From Sulfurimicrobium sp964384915 (lineage in GTDB: Bacteria > Pseudomonadota > Gammaproteobacteria > Burkholderiales > Sulfuricellaceae), in assembly GCA_964384915.1 (NCBI GenBank), contig CAYLMA010000002.1:1-64000 (forward strand): a DNA stretch of 64,000 nt, written 5' to 3'. The position numbers and the translations under genes were made by a program. The notes under the pieces were generated by a model. That model saw only the letters and a program-made list of their open reading frames with translations. It made no database searches and was not told where the DNA came from. Of this stretch, positions 53,137-62,328 are shown piece by piece (position 1 is the stretch's first letter; every line of letters begins with the position of its first letter).

Positions 53137-56100
53137 ATGTTCGACAAAGTATTGATCGCCAACCGCGGCGCCATCGCCTGCCGCATCATCCGCACCCTGA
53201 AAAGGATGGGGGTCGGGTCGGTGGCCGTGTATTCCGAGGCGGACGCGCATGCGCTGCACGTCTCCCAGGCCGACGAAGCCGTGTGCATCGGCCCGGCGCC
53301 CGCCGCCGAGAGCTATCTGCGCGGCGACAAGATCCTGGAAGCCGCGATACGGACCGGCGCCCAGGCCATCCATCCCGGCTACGGCTTCCTCTCGGAGAAC
53401 GCCGATTTCGCCGCCGCCTGCGCCCAGGCGGGGATCGCCTTCATCGGCCCCAGCCCGGAACAGATGCGGGCCTTCGGCCTCAAGCACACGGCGCGCGAAC
53501 TGGCCGAACGGAACCGGGTGCCGCTGCTGCCCGGCAGCGGCCTGCTGGCCGACGCCGGGCACGCCCAGGCCGAGGCCGCGCGCATCGGCTTCCCGGTGAT
53601 GCTGAAGAGCACCGCCGGCGGCGGCGGCATCGGCATGCGCCTGATCTGGAGCGCGGACGAGCTGGTCGAGGCCTACGCCTCGGTGGAACGCCTGGCCAAG
53701 GCCAACTTCAAGGATGCCGGCATCTACCTGGAAAAATACGTGGAACAGGCGCGCCACATCGAGGTGCAGATCTTCGGCGACGGCAAGGGCGGCGTGGTGG
53801 CGCTGGGCGAGCGCGACTGCTCGGTGCAGCGCCGCAACCAGAAAGTGATCGAAGAAACCCCGGCCCCCGGCCTCAGCGCTGCGCAGCGCAATCACCTGCT
53901 GGAAACCGCCGTGCGCCTGGGCCAGGCGGTGAATTACCAGTCCGCCGGCACGGTGGAGTTCGTCTACGACGCCGGCAACGGCGAGTTCTATTTCCTCGAA
54001 GTGAACACCCGCCTGCAGGTCGAGCATGGCGTCACCGAGCAGGTCACCGGCATCGACCTGGTGGAATGGATGGTCCGCCAGGCGGCGGGCGGCCTGGCGC
54101 CGCTCGACAGCTTCGCCATCGCGCCCCAGGGTTCCTCTATCCAGGTGCGCCTTTACGCGGAAGACCCGGGCAAGAATTTCCAGCCTTCCAGCGGCGTGCT
54201 CACCGCCGCCGATTTTCCATCAGGCGCGCGGGTGGATACCTGGGTCGAGCGCGGCAGCGCCATTCCGCCCTTCTACGACCCGATGGTGGCCAAGATCATC
54301 GTCACCGCCGATAGCCGCGACGCCGCGCTGGCGAAAATGCAGGCCGCGCTGGACGCCACGCGCGTGGCCGGCATCGAAACCAACCTCGATTACCTGCGCC
54401 AGATCCTGCGCGACCGGGTGTTCGCCGAGGGGCGCCAGACCACGCGCTATCTCAACGCCTTCCACTACCGGCCCAGCACGCTGGACGTGCTCGAACCCGG
54501 CGTGCAGAGCAGCATCCAGGACTACCCCGGCCGGGTCGGCTACTGGAACGTCGGCGTGCCGCCCTCCGGCCCGATGGATGCGCTCGCCTTCCGCCTCGCC
54601 AACCGCCTGCTGGGCAACGATGCCGATGCCGCCGGGCTGGAACTGACCGTCGCCGGGCCGACGCTGCGCTTCAACAGCGACACCGTGATCGCGCTCACCG
54701 GCGCCGCCATGAGCGCCGATCTGGACGGCGCGCCGCTCGCCATGTGGCGGGCGGTGGCGGTCAAGGCGGGCGGCGTGCTGCGCCTGGGCAGCGTCCGGGG
54801 CGGCGGCTGCCGCGCCTATCTCGCGGTGGCCGGCGGCTTCGACGTGCCGGATTACCTCGGCAGCAAATCCACCTTCACGCTGGGCCAGTTCGGCGGCCAC
54901 GCCGGGCGCACGCTGCGGGCGGGCGACGTGCTGCATTTCCATGGCGGCACAAGCTCAGCAGGGGAGACGCTGGACGCCGCGCTGCTGCCGGAATACCGCA
55001 GCGAGTGGGAAATCGGCGTGCTCTACGGCCCCCACGGCGCGCCGGACTTCTTCACCGAGGCCGACATCGAGATGTTCTTTTCCACCGCCTGGGAAGTCCA
55101 TTACAACTCCAGCCGCACCGGCGTCCGCCTGATCGGGCCCAAGCCGCAGTGGGCGCGCACGGACGGCGGCGAGGCCGGGCTGCATCCCTCCAACATCCAC
55201 GACAATGCCTATGCCATCGGCGCGGTGGATTTCACCGGCGACATGCCGGTGATCCTCGGCCCGGACGGCCCCAGCCTGGGCGGCTTCGTCTGCCCGGCCA
55301 CCATCGTCCAGGCCGAGCTGTGGAAAATGGGCCAGTTGCGCCCCGGCAACACGGTGCGCTTCCGCCGCGTCAGCCTGGAGGAAGCCGGCGTCCTCGAAAG
55401 CGAACAGGAAGCCCTGATTGCCAACCTGGCGCCGTTGGCCCTGCCGGTTCCGCCCGAGCCCGCGGCATACAAGAACGCCAGCCCGGTGCTGCGACTGGTG
55501 GCGGGAACGGCCAGCCAGGTGGCGGTGACCTACCGCCCGGCGGGCGACAAATACCTGCTGGTGGAATACGGCCCGCTGGTGCTAGACCTCAAGCTGCGCT
55601 TCCGCGTCCATGCGCTGATGGAGTGGCTGGAGGCGCGCGCCTTCCCCGGCATCATCGACCTCACACCGGGCATCCGCTCCTTGCAGGTGCATTACGACAG
55701 CCGCCAGATGCCGCTCAACAAACTGATGGAAACCCTGAGCTACGCCGAGGCCCGGCTGCCCGCCATCGAGGACATGACGGTGCCGGCCCGCATCGTGCAC
55801 CTGCCCTTGTCCTGGGACGACCCCTCGACGCGGCTGGCGATCGAGAAATACATGCAGTCGGTGCGCAAGGACGCGCCGTGGTGCCCGAGCAACATCGAGT
55901 TCATCCGCCGCATCAACGGCCTGGACGACATAGCCCAGGTCAGGGACATCGTGTTCAACGCCAGCTACCTGGTGATGGGCCTGGGCGACGTGTACCTCGG
56001 CGCGCCGGTGGCGACGCCGCTCGATCCCAGGCATAGATTGGTGACCACCAAGTACAACCCGGCGCGCACCTGGACCCCGGAGAACGCGGTCGGCATCGGC

Positions 56101-56742
56101 GGCGCCTATATGTGCGTGTACGGCATGGAAGGCCCCGGCGGCTACCAGTTCGTGGGCCGCACCATCCAGATGTGGAACCGCTACAAGCAGAGCGCCGACT
56201 TCAAGGACGGCAAGCCCTGGCTGCTGCGCTTCTTCGACCAGATCCGCTTCTATCCGGTGTCCGAGGCCGAATTGCTCAAGCTGCGCGAGGACTTCATCGT
56301 CGGGCGCTTCCAGCTCAAAGTCGAGGAAACCACCTTCAGCCTCAGGGAATACAACGCCTTCCTTGCCGCCAACGCCGAGTCCATCGCCGCCTTCAAGACC
56401 ACCCAGCAAGCCGCCTTCGATGCCGAGCGCGAGCGCTGGAAGGCCAGCGGCCAGGCCGACTACGCCTCCGACGCCACGGTGGCGGAAGCGGCCCCGGACA
56501 GCGAACTGGACCTGCCGCCCGACAGCCGCGCGGTGGCCAGCCACGTGGCCGGCAACATCTGGAAAATCGAGGTGGCGGAAGGCGACATGGTGCAGGCAGG
56601 CGACACCCTGCTGATCGTCGAATCCATGAAAATGGAAATCAACGTCACCGCTCCGGCGGACGGCAGGATATTCAAGCTGTTCTGCAAGGAAGGCAGCCAG
56701 GTCGCGGCGGGCCAGGACCTGCTGGTGATCGAGGGAGCCTAG
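53137..56742 (+). CDS. Guanidine/urea carboxylase (biotin-dependent)
   Basis: A 1201-residue multidomain carboxylase. Residues 1-450 are biotin carboxylase (KVLIANRGAIACRI, AIHPGYGFLSENADF, EVNTRLQVEHGVTE). About 460-1050 is the carboxyltransferase with KipA/KipI-type domains (VGYWNVGVPPSGPMDALAFR). About 1130-1201 is the biotin carrier (VESMKMEINVTAPADG with the biotin Lys). Family members carboxylate urea or guanidine. The riboswitch, DUF1989 pair and transporter argue for guanidine. ATG 53137 has GGAGAAGG upstream. Confidence 0.94.
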   Translation: MFDKVLIANRGAIACRIIRTLKRMGVGSVAVYSEADAHALHVSQADEAVCIGPAPAAESYLRGDKILEAAIRTGAQAIHPGYGFLSENADFAAACAQAGIAFIGPSPEQMRAFGLKHTARELAERNRVPLLPGSGLLADAGHAQAEAARIGFPVMLKSTAGGGGIGMRLIWSADELVEAYASVERLAKANFKDAGIYLEKYVEQARHIEVQIFGDGKGGVVALGERDCSVQRRNQKVIEETPAPGLSAAQRNHLLETAVRLGQAVNYQSAGTVEFVYDAGNGEFYFLEVNTRLQVEHGVTEQVTGIDLVEWMVRQAAGGLAPLDSFAIAPQGSSIQVRLYAEDPGKNFQPSSGVLTAADFPSGARVDTWVERGSAIPPFYDPMVAKIIVTADSRDAALAKMQAALDATRVAGIETNLDYLRQILRDRVFAEGRQTTRYLNAFHYRPSTLDVLEPGVQSSIQDYPGRVGYWNVGVPPSGPMDALAFRLANRLLGNDADAAGLELTVAGPTLRFNSDTVIALTGAAMSADLDGAPLAMWRAVAVKAGGVLRLGSVRGGGCRAYLAVAGGFDVPDYLGSKSTFTLGQFGGHAGRTLRAGDVLHFHGGTSSAGETLDAALLPEYRSEWEIGVLYGPHGAPDFFTEADIEMFFSTAWEVHYNSSRTGVRLIGPKPQWARTDGGEAGLHPSNIHDNAYAIGAVDFTGDMPVILGPDGPSLGGFVCPATIVQAELWKMGQLRPGNTVRFRRVSLEEAGVLESEQEALIANLAPLALPVPPEPAAYKNASPVLRLVAGTASQVAVTYRPAGDKYLLVEYGPLVLDLKLRFRVHALMEWLEARAFPGIIDLTPGIRSLQVHYDSRQMPLNKLMETLSYAEARLPAIEDMTVPARIVHLPLSWDDPSTRLAIEKYMQSVRKDAPWCPSNIEFIRRINGLDDIAQVRDIVFNASYLVMGLGDVYLGAPVATPLDPRHRLVTTKYNPARTWTPENAVGIGGAYMCVYGMEGPGGYQFVGRTIQMWNRYKQSADFKDGKPWLLRFFDQIRFYPVSEAELLKLREDFIVGRFQLKVEETTFSLREYNAFLAANAESIAAFKTTQQAAFDAERERWKASGQADYASDATVAEAAPDSELDLPPDSRAVASHVAGNIWKIEVAEGDMVQAGDTLLIVESMKMEINVTAPADGRIFKLFCKEGSQVAAGQDLLVIEGA

Positions 56743-56745
56743 GCC

Positions 56746-58545
56746 ATGGAAAATTTCTCCCTCGACATCGCCAGCCTGCGCCGTCTCTACCTCAAGGGCG
56801 AACTCACCCCGCGCCAACTGGTGGACATGCTGCTGGCGCGGCCGGACGACGGCAACCCCATCTGGATACACCGCCTCCCGGCCGAAGAACTGCACCGCCA
56901 CGCCGACGCGCTGGCGGGCAGGGACCCGGCGGCGCTGCCGCTGTACGGCATCCCCTTCGCCATCAAGGACAACATCGACCTGGCCGGCGCACCCACCACG
57001 GCGGCCTGCCCGGAGTTCGCCTACCTGCCGGAAAAGAGCGCCGAGGCGGTGCGGCGCCTGATCGAAGCCGGCGCGATCCCGCTCGGCAAGACCAACCTCG
57101 ACCAGTTCGCCACCGGCCTCAACGGCACCCGCTCGCCCTACGGCGCCTGCCGCAACGCCTTCGACCCGGCCTACATCTCCGGCGGGTCGAGCTCGGGTTC
57201 GGCGCTGGCGGTCGCCGCCGGGCAGGCGAGCTTCAGCCTCGGCACCGACACCGCCGGTTCCGGCCGGGTGCCCGCGGCATTCAACAACATCGTCGGCCAC
57301 AAGCCGACCTGCGGCTGGCTCTCCAGCAGCGGCGTGGTGCCCGCCTGCCGCTCGCTCGACACGATTTCCATCTTCGCGCTGACCGCCGGGGATGCCGAAC
57401 AGGTGCTGGCCGTGGCGGCGGGCTTCGACGAGTCCGACCCCTATTCCCGCCCGGTTCGGGGCCACGGCTTCGACTTCGGCCGGGCGCGGGCATTCCGCTT
57501 CGGCGTGCCGCGCCAGGATCAGTTGCAGTTCTTCGGCAACGGCGAGGCCGAACGTCTCTTCGGCGAAGCGCTGGCGCGCATGCAGGCGCTCGGCGGGGAA
57601 GCGCGGGAGATCGACTTCGCGCCCTTCCTGGAAGCCGCCCGCCTGCTCTACGAAGGACCCTGGGTCGCGGAGCGCTACGCCGCGATCCGGGATTTTTTCG
57701 ATCGGCAGCCGGACAGGATATTTCCCCCGGTGCGCGAAATCATCGCCGGGGCCAGCCGCTTTTCCGCCGCCGACGCCTTCGCCGCGCAATACCGGCTGCG
57801 CGCGCTGAAGCGCGAGGCCGACCGGGCGTGGGACGAGATCGACTGCCTGCTCACGCCCACCGCCGGAACCCTCTACCCCATCGCCGCGATGCAGGCCGAC
57901 CCGCTTCGCCTCAACGCCAACCTTGGCTACTACACCAACTTCATGAATTTGCTGGATTACGCCGCCACCGCCGTGCCCGCCGGCTTCCAGGCGGACGGAC
58001 TGCCCTTCGGCGTCACCCTGGTGGCCCCCGCCCACCAGGACGCCCCGCTGCTGCACCTGGCCGCGCGCATGCAGGCAGCCGCCGCCACGCCGCTGGGCGC
58101 CACCGGCCTGCCCCTACCCGTAGAGCCGGAGACCAGCCCGCTGCCCTCCGGCCAGGTGCGGGTTGCGGTGGTGGGCGCCCACCTCACCGGCCTGCCGCTC
58201 AACGGGCAGCTCACCGGGCGCCGGGGGCGGCTGGTGGCCGGCACCCGCACCGCGCCCTGTTACCGTTTCTTCGCCCTGCCCGATGGCAAGCGTCCGGGCC
58301 TGATCCGGGTGGAGACGGGCGGCGCCGCCATCGAATGCGAGGTGTGGGAACTGCCGGAGAGCGAATTCGGCTCCTTCGTGGCTGGCATCCCCGCTCCGCT
58401 GGGGATCGGGAAGGTGGAACTGGAGGATGGGAGTTCGGTGAACGGGTTTATTTGCGAGGGAGTTGGTATTGAGGGGGCGGTGGATATTACTGTGTTCGGG
58501 GGATGGCGCGCCTATCTCCGGCAACGGGACGGAGCCGAGGGGTAG
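56746..58545 (+). CDS. atzF: Allophanate hydrolase
   Basis: A 599-residue amidase-signature enzyme that splits allophanate to two ammonia and two CO2, the last step of guanidine breakdown. The catalytic Lys is in FAIKDNIDLAG, and the Ser pair in SGGSSSGSALAV and GTDTAGSGRVPAAF. The C-terminal domain (about 470-599, AHLTGLPLNGQLTGRRGRL...PGLIRVETGG) is the AtzF-type extension. It starts three bases after the carboxylase stop. Confidence 0.95.
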   Translation: MENFSLDIASLRRLYLKGELTPRQLVDMLLARPDDGNPIWIHRLPAEELHRHADALAGRDPAALPLYGIPFAIKDNIDLAGAPTTAACPEFAYLPEKSAEAVRRLIEAGAIPLGKTNLDQFATGLNGTRSPYGACRNAFDPAYISGGSSSGSALAVAAGQASFSLGTDTAGSGRVPAAFNNIVGHKPTCGWLSSSGVVPACRSLDTISIFALTAGDAEQVLAVAAGFDESDPYSRPVRGHGFDFGRARAFRFGVPRQDQLQFFGNGEAERLFGEALARMQALGGEAREIDFAPFLEAARLLYEGPWVAERYAAIRDFFDRQPDRIFPPVREIIAGASRFSAADAFAAQYRLRALKREADRAWDEIDCLLTPTAGTLYPIAAMQADPLRLNANLGYYTNFMNLLDYAATAVPAGFQADGLPFGVTLVAPAHQDAPLLHLAARMQAAAATPLGATGLPLPVEPETSPLPSGQVRVAVVGAHLTGLPLNGQLTGRRGRLVAGTRTAPCYRFFALPDGKRPGLIRVETGGAAIECEVWELPESEFGSFVAGIPAPLGIGKVELEDGSSVNGFICEGVGIEGAVDITVFGGWRAYLRQRDGAEG

Positions 58546-58701
58546 GCAGGAAGGGCGTTTCTCGCTTCAAATCTGTGCTCTTTAGAAATAGCGGCTCGCC
58601 CGGTGCAACTCGCCGGGCGCGCTTCAGCCAAGCTTCTGCTTTGCGCCTGTAATTTAATACAATTCATTAAGTTGGCGCTCAAAAGCCAGCAGCAGCCGCG
58701 A

Positions 58702-58750
58702 TTGACATTTCCCATTATGGGAACTAATATAACATTCCATCTACGGGAAT
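58702..58750 (+). promoter_or_regulatory. higBA promoter with two operators
   Basis: TTGACA (58702-58707), 17 bases, then TAATAT (58725-58730) form a strong sigma-70 promoter. A palindrome TTCCCATTATGGGAA (58709-58723) fills the spacer and a second, ATTCCATCTACGGGAAT (58734-58750), lies 26 bases on, over the start site. This suits autorepression by the antitoxin. Confidence 0.82.
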
Positions 58751-58763
58751 AGCCTTTCTCTAA

Positions 58764-59048
58764 ATGCGCATTCTAAATTTGCCCCGGCTTGAAGAGTACA
58801 AGCAGGATCACGCCGACGTCCGAGGGCCGCTGGATGCGTGGCGCAATGAAGTCGAACGCGAAGCATGGCAAACGCCCCAGGATATAAAACGGCGCTATAA
58901 ATCCGCCGATTTCCTGGCCGGCAACCGCGTGATTTTCAATATCAAAGGCAATTCGTATCGACTGGTTGTACAAGTTCGCTATCGTGGCGGAATAGTCTTA
59001 ATCGAATGGGTTGGAACGCATGCCGAGTACAGCAAGAAGAAGTTTTAA
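58764..59048 (+). CDS. higB: HigB-type toxin
   Basis: A 94-residue toxin of the HigB family (ribosome-dependent mRNA interferase). Family blocks are YKSADFLAGNRVIFNIKGNSYRLVVQVRY and VLIEWVGTHAEYSKKKF. It comes before the antitoxin, the reversed gene order of higBA. The ATG follows the operator-containing promoter by about 14 bases. Confidence 0.92.
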   Translation: MRILNLPRLEEYKQDHADVRGPLDAWRNEVEREAWQTPQDIKRRYKSADFLAGNRVIFNIKGNSYRLVVQVRYRGGIVLIEWVGTHAEYSKKKF

Positions 59049-59090
59049 GCAGATCGAAGTGCGTTGAAATGTGTGCCGGGGGCAAAGAAA

Positions 59091-60302
59091 ATGAACATTA
59101 AAGTGATCAAGTCCAGCGATGACTATGCACAGGCAATGGCGCGCCTCTCCGCACTGATGTCGCTTGATCCGGAAGCCGGTTCAAACGAAGACAACGAACT
59201 GGAACTCCTGGCGCTGGTGATCGAAGATTACGAACGCAAAATCGTGCCGCCCGCCACCCCCGATCCGGTCGATGCCATTCTCTTCCGCATGGATCAAATG
59301 CAATTCGGACGCAAGGATTTGGAGCGCTATATCGGCTCCACCTCAAAAGTTTCCGAGGTGCTGTCACGCAAGCGACCCCTCTCTCTCGCCATGATCCGCC
59401 GCTTGCACAAAGGGCTGGGCATTCCGGCAGACGTGCTTATTGGCGGAGCTGAAACCAGCCAAACCGCCATTGGCGAAGCGCCAGAGATGGAATATACGAA
59501 GCTGCCCCTGAAAGAGATGCTTGATCGCGGGTGTTTTGGCGATTTCAAAGGGAATGCACAGCGCCTTAAGGATTATGCCGAAGACCTGGTTCTCCAGTTC
59601 ATGCACGGGCTCCTGCCCAAGCAAGCCGAACCCGCATTTCTGCGCGCGCCCTTGCACCAGCGCGGCGCACGGGAAGCGGACGGGCATGCATTGCTTGCCT
59701 GGCGGCTGTGCGTGATCAAAAAGGTGCGCAGCAATCCCGCCCCTCGCGAATATAAAAAAGGCGTCGTCACGACAAAATGGCTGAAAGACCTCGCCCGCCT
59801 TTCGGCCTTCGAAGACGGCCCCCGCCTGGCGCGCGAACAGTTGGGCATGGCGGGCATCGCCTTGGTCATCGAGCCACACTTCAAGGGCACTTATCTCGAT
59901 GGCGCGGCAATGCTCGACGAAGGGCGGCCCATTGTCGCCATGACGCTGCGCCATGATCGCCTGGATAATTTCTGGTTTGTGCTGATGCACGAACTGGCCC
60001 ACGTCGCCAAGCATCTGGATGAAGCGCACCCGCTGTTCACCGACAACCTGGACAGCCCAGACGAACAAGATCGCAAGGAACGCGAGGCGGATGAAATGGC
60101 GGGTGAAGCCCTCATCCCGCAAGCCGCCTGGGAAAAATCCATCGCCCGCACCAGCCACCTGCCCAAGGATGTGATTGCCCTGGCGGAAAAGCTCGGCGTT
60201 CACCCAGCCATCGTTGCAGGCCGCGTGAGGCACGAGACAAAGAATTTCCGGCTGCTTGCAAGACAACTGGGACAAGGACAGGCTGGGCGGCACTTTGCAT
60301 AG
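59091..60302 (+). CDS. HigA-type antitoxin fused to ImmA/IrrE protease domain
   Basis: A 403-residue protein. Residues about 1-130 are a HigA-like HTH (MDQMQFGRKDLERYIGSTSKVSEVLSRKRPLSLAMIRRLH). Residues about 220-350 are an ImmA/IrrE-type zinc peptidase with the motif VLMHELAHVAKHLD (HExxH) and a downstream EREADEMAGEALIP Glu. Antitoxins with this extension occur beside HigB toxins. The protease could remove a regulator or the antitoxin under stress; that is inference. Start ATG 59091; ATG 59064 would add nine residues. Confidence 0.9.
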   Translation: MNIKVIKSSDDYAQAMARLSALMSLDPEAGSNEDNELELLALVIEDYERKIVPPATPDPVDAILFRMDQMQFGRKDLERYIGSTSKVSEVLSRKRPLSLAMIRRLHKGLGIPADVLIGGAETSQTAIGEAPEMEYTKLPLKEMLDRGCFGDFKGNAQRLKDYAEDLVLQFMHGLLPKQAEPAFLRAPLHQRGAREADGHALLAWRLCVIKKVRSNPAPREYKKGVVTTKWLKDLARLSAFEDGPRLAREQLGMAGIALVIEPHFKGTYLDGAAMLDEGRPIVAMTLRHDRLDNFWFVLMHELAHVAKHLDEAHPLFTDNLDSPDEQDRKEREADEMAGEALIPQAAWEKSIARTSHLPKDVIALAEKLGVHPAIVAGRVRHETKNFRLLARQLGQGQAGRHFA

Positions 60303-60406
60303 GGTTATGGCTCTGCCATGATTGTCATAAGCGCGTTGCACTTCGGACTTGAATCCGTGTTGCATAAAGGGGCCGACTTCGAATGGTTTTTTCAGGAGAC
60401 AACATC

Positions 60407-60493
60407 ATGAAAGATGTTAGAAATGCAATTTGGAGCTGCCCCCTATGGCTCTGGTTTCAAATTTGGGCCTTAATACAGAGCCAAAAGATTTGA
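60407..60493 (+). CDS. Possible 28-residue Trp-rich small protein
   Basis: The frame reads MKDVRNAIWSCPLWLWFQIW and ends ALIQSQKI. AGGAGA lies seven bases upstream, a strong ribosome site in a region that otherwise has no gene. It has four Trp in 12 residues and one hydrophobic helix, so it could be a membrane microprotein. It lies 43 bases before the OLD-type gene. No family known; it may be chance. Confidence 0.4.
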   Translation: MKDVRNAIWSCPLWLWFQIWALIQSQKI

Positions 60494-60536
60494 CTTGAAC
60501 AGATGCAACCGTTTTACCTACAGGGAGATATGTATA

Positions 60537-62006
60537 GTGCCTCTTAACGAGATTCGTGATTCAACAAAAGGGCGGCTCATTGATAAGGTTCGCCGCCATG
60601 ACTATGGCAAGTATCTCTATAAGGCGACCATTGGCAGAATCCGTAGCTTTGCAGGCGAAGACATTGTTTTTGAATTCCCCGTCACTGCACTTATTGGTCC
60701 GAACGGTAGTGGAAAATCGTCTGTCCTTGGTGTAGCCGGATGTGCATACAAATCGGTTAAGCCCGGGAGCTTCTTTCCAAAAAGTACAGTCGGTGATGAA
60801 TCTATGTCGGGCTGGCGAATTGAGTACGAGTTGATCGACAAAGGGCTCAACCCAAGGCAACTTGTTAAAAGAACTAGTAATTTCCGCCAAGCCAAGTGGG
60901 TACGCAGCGACGTAGCTGCTCGCGATGTATTATTCTTTGGAATTGAGCGAACTGTGCCAGCAGGAGAGAAAAGTAGATACAAGCAACTGATGCGTTCAAC
61001 TTACGTGCATCGACCACCATTAGAGCCACTTGACTCTGCTGTGGCAAGACAGGTTGAGCACATTCTTGGAAAGTCCGTTGGTGACTACTTGGTCACGAAG
61101 TACGGACTAGACGACCAGTTCCTAGTCGGTCGGTCAGGGCAAAATCAGTATTCTGAATTTCACTTTGGTGCGGGGGAATCGTCGATCATTCGAATGGTTA
61201 TGCGCATTGAGAAAGCTCCAGAAAACAGCCTTATCCTCATCGAGGAAATCGAAAACGGCTTACACCCTATTGCGACGCGCCGGATGGTTGAATATCTAAT
61301 TGACGTGGCTGAGCGAAAGTCGATTCAAACTGTCTTTACCACTCACAGCGACTTCGCGCTCTCGCCGCTACCAAGCGAAGCCATTTGGGCAAGTATCGAT
61401 GGAAAGCTAAAGCAGGGTCGGCTATCTGTTGAGGCTCTGAGAGCTGTTGCGGGACGCGTAGACAAAAAGCTTGCTGTCTTCGTTGAAGATGTGTTTGCAA
61501 AGACTTGGGTGGATGCAATTTTACGCGAGAAATTAGGCGCCGACTACGACCAAGTAGAGGTTCACGCAGTGCATGGCGATGGAAATGCCGTATCCATTCA
61601 TCGCGGCCATATGGCCAATCCTGCGGTTACCTTCAAGTCGCTGTGCGTCATTGACGGCGATTCAGAACAAATGGAGGATATCCCCGCCGGAGTTATGAGC
61701 CTTCCAGGCCAGCAGCCAGAGCTTACCGTCTTCGAAAGCGTGTACAGTCGTCTCGCAGATGATCTCGCAATACTGACTGTTTCCTGCCAACGAGCTCCCG
61801 AGGCGCAGGAATTGGTGCGCCGAACTATGGAGGAGTTGTTGCTAACAAACCGTGACCCACACCTCTTGTTTAGTCAGCTTGGCATCAAAATTGGGTTCGT
61901 GCCAGAACCCATAATACGGGGCGCTTTCCTAGCCCTTTGGGTACGGAATAACAGCCAGTTCTGCGATGCGTTAATCGAGCGCATTCGTGCACTGATAGAA
62001 CCTTAA
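60537..62006 (+). CDS. OLD-family ATPase/TOPRIM nuclease
   Basis: A 489-residue protein. ABC-type ATPase: Walker A GPNGSGKSS (about 54-62), signature FGAGESSIIRMV and Walker B LILIEEIENGLHP, with a late TTHSDF His. The C-terminal part (about 320-420) has TOPRIM-like residues VFVEDVFAKTWVDAIL and CVIDGDSEQ. Relatives include phage-defence OLD and GajA nucleases. No gajB-type helicase follows. GTG 60537 with GGGAG nine bases upstream is preferred. Its base composition is AT-richer than the surroundings. Confidence 0.88.
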   Translation: MPLNEIRDSTKGRLIDKVRRHDYGKYLYKATIGRIRSFAGEDIVFEFPVTALIGPNGSGKSSVLGVAGCAYKSVKPGSFFPKSTVGDESMSGWRIEYELIDKGLNPRQLVKRTSNFRQAKWVRSDVAARDVLFFGIERTVPAGEKSRYKQLMRSTYVHRPPLEPLDSAVARQVEHILGKSVGDYLVTKYGLDDQFLVGRSGQNQYSEFHFGAGESSIIRMVMRIEKAPENSLILIEEIENGLHPIATRRMVEYLIDVAERKSIQTVFTTHSDFALSPLPSEAIWASIDGKLKQGRLSVEALRAVAGRVDKKLAVFVEDVFAKTWVDAILREKLGADYDQVEVHAVHGDGNAVSIHRGHMANPAVTFKSLCVIDGDSEQMEDIPAGVMSLPGQQPELTVFESVYSRLADDLAILTVSCQRAPEAQELVRRTMEELLLTNRDPHLLFSQLGIKIGFVPEPIIRGAFLALWVRNNSQFCDALIERIRALIEP

Positions 62007-62076
62007 TATTTATTGCCTTCAATACAGGCTGCAATACAGGGTCTAAGTTCGTAGCCTTGTGTCTAATGGTTTCGTG

Positions 62077-62144
62077 CGCTTCGCGCGAATATTTGATTGC
62101 CGGGCGGACCCGGCACCCAATCAACCATGCGCGAAGCGCATTCC
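62077..62144. repeat. Dispersed palindromic repeat
   Basis: TGCGCTTCGCGC (62077-62088) and GCGCGAAGCGCA (62130-62141) enclose inner arms TTTGATTGCCGGGC and GACCCGGCACCCAATCAA. A degenerate copy is at 18240-18302. It follows the OLD gene and might act in transcription ending. The region 62007-62328 holds no gene. Confidence 0.8.
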
Positions 62145-62328
62145 AACAAAACGCTTCTCCCGCACCCCGGCCTCGCCCCCTTTATTCGCCCTGAATATCC
62201 AAAAACCTGCAACGCTTGGCGCCTTATCCTGTCGTAAGGTCAACCCAATCAAGATCGCGGCGTTAATGTTTTAAGTATGCCCCGAACCCCAAGCCCATGG
62301 GCTTGGTTACCCAAAGCAGGTGCCCATC

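Noticed and set aside
55582..58056. 824-codon frame on the minus strand
   Set aside because: Antisense to guanidine carboxylase and allophanate hydrolase, both with intact catalytic motifs.
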